64,000 nucleotides of DNA from Paralichthys olivaceus (Eukaryota; Chordata; Actinopteri; Pleuronectiformes; Paralichthyidae). Under the pieces are notes generated by a model, which was given only the letters and a program-made list of their open reading frames with translations, did not search any database and was not told where the DNA came from. Positions 31,001-41,500 of this stretch are shown in pieces. The DNA lies in the NCBI RefSeq assembly GCF_024713975.1, contig NC_091102.1:24091001-24155000 (forward strand), read 5' to 3'. A program made the translations under genes and the position numbers. Every line of letters starts with the position of its first letter. Position 1 is the first letter of the stretch.

Positions 31001-33192
31001 AAGTCGCTGTGTAGTTTGCTGGGTGAACAGTTTTAATGTGAAGCGGTAGCAGCACTTTGACTTCTCGCAGTAATAGTTACAGTTATGACCGTTACACTGA
31101 AGTTTCTGTAAACATCATCATTTATCTCTGTCTGTGTTATGTCCCTCACTGTCCCAACAGGAGGCGCTGCAGTGTGTGCAAGAGTTGAAGAGCACTCAGC
31201 TGCTATTCCTTTTTGTGAGAAAAGGGCTGGAGTACACGCTGGACCGCAACGCCACCACCAGGGAGCGCATGGGCCTGCTGCTGCACCAGCTCATAAAGAG
31301 TGGCATCCTCCCACCTGAGCAGTACTGTAAAGGGTCAGTGTTGAGTTCCACAGAGGTTTCACAAAAACAAAACCAGCCAAATGCTAATTCAGTTGGAAAA
31401 TCTTCTTTTTGTCATCTTATTAAAAACCTTCAACTAGTTTTTTTTGTTTTTTTTTGTTAAATCTTCAAATACATATTGAGATGTGTGCTCTCTGTTTGTT
31501 CAGGCTTCAGGGAATCATCGAGGAAACTGAGGACCTGGCAATAGATATCCCCAAAATCTGGCTGTACCTGTCAGAGCTGCTCACTCCCATGCTCCTTGAA
31601 GGTGGGATCCCAATGGGAGTGCTTTTCAGGTAAGTAGCCAAAATAGAGAAGGAAAGTTTTTAATTTCTCATTCATTCACTGTTAATTTGTTCCTTGGTTT
31701 TGTCTCCAGGGAGATTTCAAAGCCTCTGATCCCTCTGGGAACAGCTGGAGTCCTGCTGGTTCACATCCTCAATGGACTGTGCAAAGCAATGGTGAGAACT
31801 GTCTCCATATGTGTCTCCTTATGTCCATTGTCTAGATTCTATGTAATATAATGATCAGTGGATGTGTTTATGAATCAGTCAGTAACTATGTGTATCTTCT
31901 CATCAGAGCCGTGAGAAGGCAGGTATAATGTGGAAGGAGGCCGGCCTCCGGTGGAAAGACTTCCTGCCCGAGGATGAAGACGTCCACAAGTTTGTGACAG
32001 AAAAGGTGAGAGGTCACTCTCTAGCTTCATCACCAACTGAAAGATGATCTGAAATTTCAACTATGCTTTTGAGATATTAACAGGTTTAGAAACTAGTACG
32101 AGTGAAAGTGGAATATTGGAGGAAACGTCAGTTCCTTTGAAACAAAAATAGAGAAGAAACTGAAGATGGGTCATGATTTAAACTCTGTGCCATCTTCTTT
32201 ATGGTCAACTCAAAGTTGACAGTTAGGTTTTGTTAAATATGGTGAATTACAAGTGGGGGGAGTGGAGGAACCAGGAGGTGCAAGACATGTTAAACATTAT
32301 GCCTCTGTCTATAGAATGTGGAGTTCACTCTGGGCAAGGAGACGAAGGAGAGTCAGAAGAAGAAGCTGAGCTCTGCAGAGCAGAAAAAGGAGCTGGACAC
32401 ACTGATTCAGGACGAGGCCGACAACCACACCATCGCTGATTGGATTGAGGTGTGTTCCTCCAGTTCAAATTCAATCTACAATCTGTTGTTGTTCTGGCTG
32501 AATGTTTCCTCTGCATGAGAGGACTGCAGCTGTTTTCTACATGTGCGTTAATAAACATGTTTGTGTGTAGAACAACCTGGATGAGCAGCAGACCTCCTCC
32601 AACACGTTCATCAGAACTCTGACGACCTGCATCTGCCAGTCAACAATCATCTGTAAGTCAAGTTCTTCACTTTCCTTATGAGAGAATATGGATAACAGAC
32701 TAAATATGATGAGGTGATGGTCCTGTCAGTGTTTAATGAAGCTTTCCTTTCTTTTACCTCAGCTGATGAAAACTACTACATTGTGGACCACGATCTGATG
32801 AGACAGCGAGCCACACTGCTGAAGAAATACCTGCATGATGAGGAGAAGCAGCTGCAGGCTCTCTCTGCCCTGCAGGTCCTGATGGTGCAGATGGATCACC
32901 CTAGCCGTGAGTCTCATTACTCATATATATATATTTTACTTTCAGACACCATGAATCTGTTTCTGTGCACAATGATTCTAATTTTTTGAAATATCTTGTT
33001 GTCCTCCCTTCATCAGAGCTGCTGCGGATGTTCTTTGACTGTCTTTATGACTTCGACGTGATCACGATCAGGACGTACTACAAGTGGGAGTTAAACAAGA
33101 ACCCCGGCGAGCAGCAAGGCAAAGATGTGGCCCTCCAGTCTGTTACTAACTTCTTCGCGTGGCTCCATGACTTGAAGGCTGCCAATCGCTGA
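28048..33192 (+). CDS. eIF4G-like translation initiation factor, copy 1 (13 exons, 813 aa)
   Basis: Exons: 28048-28434, 28827-28967, 29232-29468, 29604-29708, 30347-30901, 31161-31333, 31504-31629, 31710-31791, 31907-32005, 32315-32449, 32571-32652, 32763-32906, 33017-33192. All introns are GT-AG and phases agree, giving one frame of 813 codons. The start is in good context (GAACCATGT). Domains: MIF4G about residues 45-290 ([32 protein letters not shown]), then [16 protein letters not shown]; a 12-residue repeat block 317-436; MA3 about 447-560 ([20 protein letters not shown]); W2 about 640-810 ([27 protein letters not shown]). These are the eIF4A-binding and Mnk-type modules of eIF4G1/3. The N-terminal half with PABP site and eIF4E motif (YxxxxLL) is absent. 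Probable role: cytoplasmic initiation scaffold independent of eIF4E. It differs from copies 2-4 by EHV for EQV. Confidence 0.92.
30425..30784 (+). repeat. Coding minisatellite, 10 units of 36 bp (copy 1)
   Basis: Ten 36-bp units encode 12-residue repeats with consensus [12 protein letters not shown]. The outer units are diverged (PHRREH first; [10 protein letters not shown] and [10 protein letters not shown] last) and the inner ones nearly identical. It fills the linker between MIF4G and MA3. Confidence 0.95.
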
Positions 33193-33196
33193 AACT

Positions 33197-34002
33197 TAGG
33201 ACTGAACGATTAATAGAAATTTGATCACGATTTCGGCCTCTCACGCTCATAATCGAAGAAAAACGATTAATGTGCCGCCGCGCTGCCTGTATGCAAATTA
33301 CTGCGCTGTAAAGCAGAGTGAAGGCACCAGCTGCAGCAGTGAGTTTGTGGATCGATTGTGGAAAGAGCGATTGACAACATGGCAGAAAAGCAGCCCGAGC
33401 CTTTAGTTGAAAAGAAAAGTAGGGCAAGCTCGGTCATTTGGAGACATTTTGGCTTCAAATCGTTGGACGTAGAGCAGAAGGAGATTGTTTGCAAAGTTTG
33501 TTACACCGTCGTGTCTGCACCCCAGGGCAACACGACAAATATGTTTAACCATTTAAAGTTCAGCTATAAAGTGGTCTATGACAAAGTACTGACAGAGCAA
33601 AAGACCCAAAAAAGTGCAAGAGCGTCAACTTCAGCCACCGCAACACAGTCCTCCATTGAGGACACTCTTTCCAATGCCGCTCCATATCTCACCAGCTCCC
33701 GGCTGCAGCGAGAGATAACGGAGGCGGTGACGTTCATGCTAGCGAAGGACATGTGCCCCATCAGCACAGTTAGCAACCCAGGGTTCAAAACACTGGTGAA
33801 GACGATGGACAAGCGGTATGTGTTGCCATCCCGCAAACATTTCAGCAGAGTGGCACTGCCTGCTTTGTATGATAAATGTCGCGCTGAAGTTGAAAAAGAT
33901 ATCTCCACTGCCAATCAACAAATAATCGTGTTTATTAATCGTGATTTCAATAGGAATCAAAATAATCGGGATTATTGTTTTTCCCATAATCGTCCAGCCC
34001 TA
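33197..34002 (+). mobile_element. Internally deleted hAT element at the stop codon (copy 1)
   Basis: Ends are TAGGACTGAACGATTA and CATAATCGTCCAGCCCTA, imperfect inverted repeats, with an 8-bp duplication CTGAAACT at 33189-33196 and 34003-34010. An ORF from 33379 encodes a BED-type zinc-finger N-terminus (SVIWRHFGF, CKVCYTVVSAPQGNTTNMF, NHLKFSY) and runs into the right end; the second His of the finger is lost and the catalytic and dimerisation parts of the transposase are gone. The left duplication contains the TGA stop of the eIF4G-like gene, so the element now forms most of its 3' UTR. Confidence 0.93.
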
Positions 34003-34129
34003 CTGAAACTGACATCAAATTCTTATTTCCATCTTTTTCATCCATTCCTTCTCTTTTTTCCTGTGAACTGTCAGCAGAGGGTTCACTATCTATCTATCTA
34101 TTTTTTTTTTATGACAAATGGGAAATAAG

Positions 34130-34135
34130 AATAAA
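34130..34135 (+). terminator. Poly(A) signal of gene copy 1
   Basis: AATAAA lies about 120 bp beyond the hAT element; I see none on this strand inside it. The 3' UTR would be about 950 nt, of which about 810 come from the insertion. A short TATC microsatellite precedes it. Confidence 0.6.
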
Positions 34136-34192
34136 AGATGATGAACACATGCTGCAGGGCCTGAGTTAGTGTTTGCCTCTGATCCAGTTTCC

Positions 34193-34400
34193 TTTATTCA
34201 AGATTCAAGATTCAAAGATTTTATTATCAAATACACAGTGAACACACATTTCCCTATGAATTGAAATTCTTGTGCTGTCCTTTCTGGAATACCGACCAAA
34301 TTTACATAAGAATACAATATTTACATAAAATACAATAAGGCTATGAACATGTTGAAATTAGGCAGAAACAAGGCGAATGAGGTGAATAAGGTGAGGATTG
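34193..34400 (-). repeat. LINE-like 3' tail (unit 1)
   Basis: TTCAAGATTCAAGATTCAAAG then TTTTATTATCAAATACACAG and GAAATTCTTGTGCTGTCC is a common fish retroposon end, read in reverse. Class not determined. Confidence 0.5.
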
Positions 34401-34754
34401 TGCAAAACACTTCTCTCTGTCCCTCTGCCCCCCCCACATTCATTTATTTATTTTAATACATGTCAGTGACTATTTGTCCTCCCATAGTCTCTCTCTCTCT
34501 CTCTTTTTCTCTATCTCATTTCAGATATCTCTCACCCCGGAACTTCAGGACAACAACTTTTACCATTATTACTATTTTTAATTACAATATTTCAGTAATT
34601 AATTATTATATAAATTGTGCCTGTTATCACTAATAAATAATAGTCTTTACACTGTTGTTTACATTTTAACTAGTCAGATCTGATCACATCTATCACTCTC
34701 TCTTCTCTCCCCACTTTTCCATCCATCTCTCCTCTCCTTTTTCTTTGCTACCGG

Positions 34755-34866
34755 TCGAGGCAGATAAGCGCCCACACTGAGTCTGGTTCTAGAGGTTTCT
34801 CCCTGTTGATGAGGGAGTTTTTCCCTTCACAGTCTCAGAGTGCTGCTCATTGTTGAACTGTTGGTT
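34755..34866 (+). repeat. Common fish interspersed repeat (unit 1)
   Basis: GGCAGATAAGCGCCCACACT then CTGGTTCTAGAGGTTTCTCC and GGGAGTTTTTCCCTTCACAG is a frequent fish repeat of undetermined class. Confidence 0.6.
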
Positions 34867-34925
34867 TCTCTATTTAACCATGTCAGGATGTAGATGTTTT
34901 AATAGTTGGCCAGACTTAAAGGTGG

Positions 34926-35377
34926 TGTTACAGTTTTGTTGTGGCTGGACCCGGAAGCAGACACAGAGAGGAACAGTTTGTGAAATGAGTTTTTTTTTTA
35001 ATGAAAAGCTTGTGGCAGGCAGGCAACAGGCTGAAGGCTGGCTGAGGGTGAGCAGGAGCGAGGGCATGCGGGTTGAGCTCTGGCGATCCTGAGGCATGGG
35101 AAAAAAACAAAGTGAGTCACATGTACAAAAAACAAGCGAGGAGGTTCTTTTTCTAAGAAACACTACGAGTGAAGCTGAGAGTGTGAACCACAGGAGTGAC
35201 TGTAACAACCTGGCAAGGAGTGGAGGAGAGACCTGGGTATTTGTAGTGCTGGTGATGAGGATGATTGAAGCCAGGTGTAGAACTCATGCCAGGAGTAGAG
35301 ACCACACCCACGCACACCCGAGGAGGAAAAGGAGGAGGGACATAGAAAACACCATGGAAACGGCACAAGCCATGACA
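34926..35377 (-). mobile_element. Solo LTR (452 bp), duplication GGTGG (unit 1)
   Basis: TGTTACAG...CCATGACA is flanked by GGTGG at 34921-34925 and 35378-35382. On the minus strand it has a TACAAATACCCAGG box and an ATTAAA tail region, so it lies in minus orientation. Confidence 0.85.
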
Positions 35378-35382
35378 GGTGG

Positions 35383-37393
35383 AGTGAAAAGTCATCAGTT
35401 GTGGAGAGGAAGGGATGTGAGGAATAATGATGTATGGTTTTATGTAGTATCTCCAGGAAGACATTCAATGTGTTACACTTAGTTATTTATACAAAAAGTA
35501 TAACAACAAGTTGTATGACATTCAAAAAAGGGAGTGCTAGAAGGAGAACGTTGCCTGGATCCTTTCTCACCATCTCATAGCTGGCTACTGGAGGTCATGC
35601 CTGTTGGAATTAGTTTAAATCCCACTTCAGTGTGCCTGAGGAACATTTTTGTGAAACTCTCTGCATCATTTTGTGTAGAGAGTACAGAGGCATTTGTGTT
35701 TTATAGAACTACCTGCAACATATATCCACTAAGAGCTCCTCTCTGAGTAGCATTCGTTAATAGGAGGGAAATGTTAATTTTCAAAGCTCGACTCCCACAT
35801 GAAAAGGGATGATTTATTCTCTTTGCCTGCTCAGCCCGACAGATACTGGGAGGGGACAGTATCTGCGAGGCTTCAAGGAAGAGAGATTCCTTTTGTGACT
35901 TTATCATAGATTTACCGAAATGTGTGATGCCATGCTCCGGAGGTAGCACATTTGTTCTGTTTGCTTTATCTGTATTTCAGATGTGGCATCTTTGTTCTAT
36001 AGAGGAAGGGCAGGTGGATTGATCTGCCAAGAGGGAGAAAAGAGGGAATGCAAAGTCCCTCAGCTGTTAGAGAAACAGATCCTAGATGTGGGAAGGTTGA
36101 AGAGGAATGGGAATTTCTTTGATACAAATGCTCGTACGTATTTTAGGACCTGGCACACATAATACTACAGTGGGTACACATTCAGACACACAGGAAGTTA
36201 GCATGCTTTGGATACAGGATTTTACATCTTGGCCGGAGTATAGTACATTTTGGAATTCCATTTAAGTAACTGAATACCACCAATACATGCTGAAAACTTT
36301 AAGAAATCAATATTTGAAATCACCTTTTACACACAAGTATGAGTCCATCCTTACAAATTGGTTTATGATCTCTAAAGGATAACGTTATTCATTCTAAACA
36401 TGTGTAGACATGTAGTGGAACCTATGATTTCTTGCATTAAACTGAAAACGAAGTTTTAGTGAAATTTCTGAGAGAGCTGCTAAAATGTAGCTTTGAGCTG
36501 CTAAAAAATGTTGATACACACATCTGAATCATCCTCAGTTAATACTACGTGTTTAAAGCTACAGTGCTACGGACTTCAGTGTTTCCCCTCTGATTTGTTT
36601 TAGCAACGGGGACCAACCCCTCCAACTTATGAATAAACAAATACATAAACAAATAAATAGATAAATAATAAAATAAATCGTAATGTAATTATTTTGACAC
36701 TCTTCATACCAATGCACCAAGGCTTGTGTGCTGAAACACTCAGTAAGGTGGCCTTGCTTCCAGTGCAACCAGGCTCATTAATGAGAGATTTAGCTCCTCT
36801 GCTCTTTTCTAATCACTCACACGTACAATATGTATGCTCCTGGATAAACGGGGCGTCAGATCTTCTGCAACAACAAAGTTAAACACTGTTTTATGTCATA
36901 ATCTGCAGGAGGAATTTTTTTGGTGTGTGTGCGTGTCTGCCTGTCTGTTGCTCTTCACACAAACAAAAGTTATTTAGTTATTAATTGATGTTGAAGTGCA
37001 TGCATGCAAAATGGTGGACTATCAAATTGTATAAATACTTCTCATAAACTCTGGAGCGAATCAAACAAACACAAAGTAGGGTTCACTACTGTTCAGATCC
37101 TAATTACATCTAATTAGTGTTTATTGTAAATGTGTAAAGTGAGCACAGGTCAGTGGGGGAGTGAGGAGGGAGGACATGCAGCACTGTGCAAGGATACAGG
37201 ATTCATAAGGTGCATCTGCTCTGATCCTGAAGCAGCAGCTGCAAGAATTTTGAGTGGAGGGGGTACCCTTGACTTGCTATGTAAGTAGGATCTCAGAACC
37301 TAAAGTGCAGACACATGACAAAGGCAGATAATATAAACGTGAGCTACAATGGCACTCAGTAAAGTGCATACCTGCCAAGGCCCATCAGTCCCC
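35383..37393. other. Unassigned spacer of unit 1
   Basis: No gene, RNA or recognised repeat is seen. The sequence is nearly identical in units 2 and 3, but the small ORFs carry no domain that I recognise. Confidence 0.5.
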
Positions 37394-37397
37394 TTAA

Positions 37398-37763
37398 AGG
37401 TTCAGTGTGTACGATTTAGGTGAAAGGGATTTTTGGCAGAAATTGAATGTGAAATAATCCTTGTGATGTTTTCACTAGTGTGTTTCATCTAAATTGTATG
37501 AATTGTTGTTTTCTTTACCAGAGAATGAGCTCTTTATATTTAAATACTTTATATTTACATGGAGGGGGGTCCTCTCTGTGGAGGCAGCCGTGTTTTTTAC
37601 TGTCGTCCAAACTGGACAAACTAAAACCTTTTGAGTTTTCATGACAACTGAAGTTCACCACAGGTTCTCTCTCATGTTTGGAAGGAGAGGGTGAGGTGAG
37701 GAGTATTCAGCTGCAACATGAAACTTCACCACCAGATGTCACAAAATTCTACACACTGAACCT
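37398..37763. mobile_element. TTAA-flanked MITE (unit 1)
   Basis: Inverted ends AGGTTCAGTGTGTA and TACACACTGAACCT are flanked by TTAA (37394-37397 and 37764-37767). TTAA duplication is typical of piggyBac-type elements. No coding capacity. Confidence 0.85.
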
Positions 37764-38142
37764 TTAAATGCAACCCATGTAGATTTCAATTTTAATGAAT
37801 GATCACAAGCTTACAACAGCGTCTCAACTGATTCTACAAAAACACAATATTCCATTCTTTCTTTTTTTGCAGTGTTCCCTATAAACATGAAATCAGGGCT
37901 TTATATCACTCCTATAAAAATGTTGGATTGGAAAAGCTCACTTTTCTGTGTTATGACCAGCAGAGGATGACTCCAACAGTAGTTTCTGTAGAAGTCTATG
38001 AGAAAATGATTCTCACTTGATTCATAATGTCAGTAAACATAAGGAGTTTATGAGTTTATAAGGAGTTATCTCTAGTTTCATGTCTTCTTAAATACAATAT
38101 GATGTTCATTGTATAAAATTGCGGTCCATCTACAGTCAACTG

Positions 38143-38315
38143 TGGCCGTGAGAGCTCAATGTGCTACAAATGTAGAAAACCATGCAAATAGAGAAAACAC
38201 AATTCATCCATTTGACGACACATATGCTGCAAAAGGTCACAACACAAGCAAATACAGAAACTCTTAATTTGCAAGTGTTTTCTTGATTAGCAGTACGTTG
38301 AGCCCTCAACCGCCA
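38143..38315. mobile_element. MITE upstream of gene copy 2
   Basis: Same element and position as 27663-27835. Confidence 0.6.
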
Positions 38316-38447
38316 TACAAATACATCATAAAGCACTACATTAAAGGAATTTTTAGGGTTTATTGCTTTATTTATAGTTTAGTATAGTTTATTGTAGTTT
38401 AACTGCCTATTGATCAAAGCATCCTGTCCTGCCTTTGATCTTGACCC

Positions 38448-38455
38448 TATATATA
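38448..38455 (+). promoter_or_regulatory. TATA box of gene copy 2
   Basis: TATATATA, 80 bp before the ATG; copies 1 and 3 have TATATATG. Confidence 0.65.
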
Positions 38456-38527
38456 TAGGCGGCAAGAAGCATCTGCATCATATTTTCTGAAGGACCAACA
38501 TAAAATATTCAACTTGAGACAGGAACC

Positions 38528-41500
38528 ATGTCAACTAGTACGAGATTAGATAGTGAACCACGTCCCTCTGAGCAGATCCAGAGGAAAGTCATCCCCTGGA
38601 AAGTGACAGCAGACTTGAAGCTGCACAAGGCTGAGAACCCCTGGGAGTCTTCAGTGAGGACAGGTGTTCACAGCTGCGCAAAGCCAGAGAACGATCCAGA
38701 GCAGGTCAAGACCCAAGTGGTGTTCAAACTGTTCCGCGGCATCCTTAACAGAGTGACCCCCGAAAAGTTAGATATCCTGGTGAATCAGGTGACTGAACTC
38801 GACATCGACACCAAGGAGAGGCTGAGCGGAGTCGTAGAGCTCACCTTCGAAAAGGCCATCTCAGAGCCAAGTTTTTCAAGGGTCTATGCCAAAATGTGCC
38901 AAAGCCTCAAGATGGTAAGTATGGCCTTTTGAATTCTTTGAAATTAAGCCTGTGAATGTTTGTGTGTTGATATTTTAGCTTAGATAGTGACAAAAAGCCT
39001 TCAAGTGTGAGGAATTGGTTCAGAGAAGGAGCACAATATGTGTCTGTGATCTACTAATAAGGACACAATCACTTTAATATAATGATATGATAACCATGTC
39101 TGGTATATGTAACAGAAACGTGCTCCTGGATTGGTGTTTACCATTCAAGTCCTAGTTTACACATACCTCTACCAGGCTGATGACATGAATTTAGTGCCAT
39201 AGTTCTGGGCCAATGGTCAAAGTAATGGGATCGAGGAACTGAGAAGCCATTTGCACTACATAACCCGACCACACGTCCTCTCCTGTCCTGTTTTCTCTCT
39301 TTGCAGCTCACAGTCCACACCCCAGATGGACTGAAAGTCACTTTCAACAAGCTTCTGCTCCTACGTTGTCAAAAGGAGTTTGAGAAAGACAAAGATGAAA
39401 TCCTGAAGAAGAAACAGGAGGAGCTGGAGGCTGCTTCAGGGGTACAGTAACGTATTAAGAACTACCAGTTGGGTTTTTCATTTATGCACAAAGGAAGTCA
39501 TGGTGATTGAACTTGAGTGACTGATGGAGGGGATCCAAAGACAACCACATACTGTGAAAGCATTATGCAAAGATGCTACAGAATCTTATCTATATTTGGA
39601 ACTGTCATGTTAAACATCTGGGTTTTAGAGATATAAACTTAACTATCCCTCCGCTAAAGTTTCTTTTTCTTGATCCATAATATTTTCAACATCTTTCCCT
39701 GACAGGACCAGGAGAAGAAGCAGCTCACTGAAGAGTTAGAGGAGATTAAATACAAGGCCAAAAGGGAGTCTGTGAGTAACCTGAAGTTCCTCGGTGAGCT
39801 GTACAAACTTAAAATGCTCACAGATGGCATCGCGTGCGACTGCATTACCAAGCTGCTCAAGGACAATGATGAGGTGTCCCTGGAGTGCCTGTGCACCCTA
39901 GTGTCTGCCATCGGCAAGCAGCTAGAACTTGGGATAAGAAAGGTACAACACTCACAGTTACATATAGAGGAAGTGTGTGGTAGAGAGGAAATTAAGTTCA
40001 CATGCATACTCATTACATGTATATTAGTTCTAATGAATGTGTAGCTGGATTAAGTTTTAATTTGTGCTTGTCTTCAGACTTGTTTGGACAAGTGTTTTGA
40101 TCAGATGAAGCAGATTGTAACGGTGAAGAGTACCAGCAACAGGATCTGCTTCATGTTGCAGGATGTGCTTGAACTTCGACTTGTAAGTTACAGAAGCAAC
40201 ACAAACCACAGATTTACACAAGGATATGCACTGGCAATCATGAGACAAATAAAGCAAAGTGCTTATGAATAGAACCAATCAGATCACAATGATTGATGCA
40301 AGTCCATCAGTGCTGAGACCTGCTTTCAAAATTGTTATGCAAAGAAAATGAAAATGTCAGAACACATTCACTGATCCACTGTGTGGACCACTATCAGCAA
40401 AATCTGACAAAGAATGTATTAGTTCAGCAGAATCAACAGAGCATTGCACCATATTACTTGGAAATATGATTCTATGTCACATTGTGCTGATCATCCAACA
40501 CTATCCTGTTTACTGAAGGATCAGTGGGTTTAATCATTTCTTACATTATTTGTCCTATCTTGTTCTCATTTATGTATTTTGTGTTCATGACTATAGGTAT
40601 TATGTTGAATATGTTATCAGTCCCTTATTAATTAACATTTTATTTACATTTCACATAACTCATTTTCTTATTTCCGCTCTTCTAAGAAAGTATATATTTT
40701 CTGACGTCTAATATTCCTTGTTTGGGTCGATCTTGTCAAAAGTGGAACTGTTAGTAAAATATTTATCATTAATCACCTGTGTCCTGCACTCTCCATCTCT
40801 CTCCCTTCCACCCATTACAGAACAAGTGGGTTCCCCGGCACAAGGACCAGGGCCCCAAGACCATTGGCGAGATCCGCAAAGAGGCTAATCTGGAGGGCCA
40901 GCGGTTCAACCAGCAGCCCCACCGACGAGACAACCGATGGTTCAACCAGCAGCCTGACCGACGGGACAATCAACGGTTCAACCAGCAGCCTGACCGACGG
41001 GACAATCAACGGTTCAACCAGCAGCCTGACCGACGGGACAATCAACGGTTCAACCAGCAGCCTGACCGACGGGACAACAGACAGTTCAATCAGCAGTCTG
41101 ATGGACGGGACAACCGACAGTTAAACCAGCAGTCCGACCGACAGAAAGGCCAGCAGTTCAACCAGCAGCCTGACAGACAAGTCGGTCGATGGTATCAGCA
41201 CCACAGCACCTTCAACTCCACCAAGCCCAGTTTGACGGAGGAACAGCTTGAAAAGAAGTCCAGCGCCATCATCAAGGAGTACCTGAACATCAATGACATG
41301 AAGGTACGCTGATGAGCAGTTGTTAGAAGAATGAAATGATACCTTTAGCACCACTTTCCTTGACAGTTCCTTACCTCACTCATTTCCTGTGGCTGCTTCA
41401 CAATAAAAGTCGCTGTGTAGTTTGCTGGGTGAACAGTTTTAATGTGAAGCGGTAGCAGCACTTTGACTTCTCGCAGTAATAGTTACAGTTATGACCGTTA

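Larger units (their letters stand above)
27422..37902 (+). repeat. Array unit 1 (10,481 bp)
   Basis: This is the first of at least four head-to-tail units sharing exons, introns and intergenic DNA at very high identity. It holds, in order, a MITE, TATA promoter, 13-exon gene, hAT element, poly(A) signal, LINE-like tail, common fish repeat, solo LTR, about 1.9 kb of unassigned spacer and a TTAA MITE. Confidence 0.95.

Noticed and set aside
28048..33192. Assignment to eIF4G2/DAP5 by domain architecture.
   Set aside because: The wording of the conserved blocks (for example [13 protein letters not shown] and [10 protein letters not shown]) reads closer to eIF4G1/3; the architecture alone is not evidence of orthology. 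A tree is needed to settle it.
33379..34128. BED-finger ORF as a host ZBED gene.
   Set aside because: It lies between hAT terminal repeats with an 8-bp duplication, has lost a zinc ligand and the catalytic region, and ends in the right terminal repeat.
35096..35482. ORFs of about 100-130 aa on both strands in each unit.
   Set aside because: They lie within the solo LTR and its edge, have no domain and are not consistent among units.
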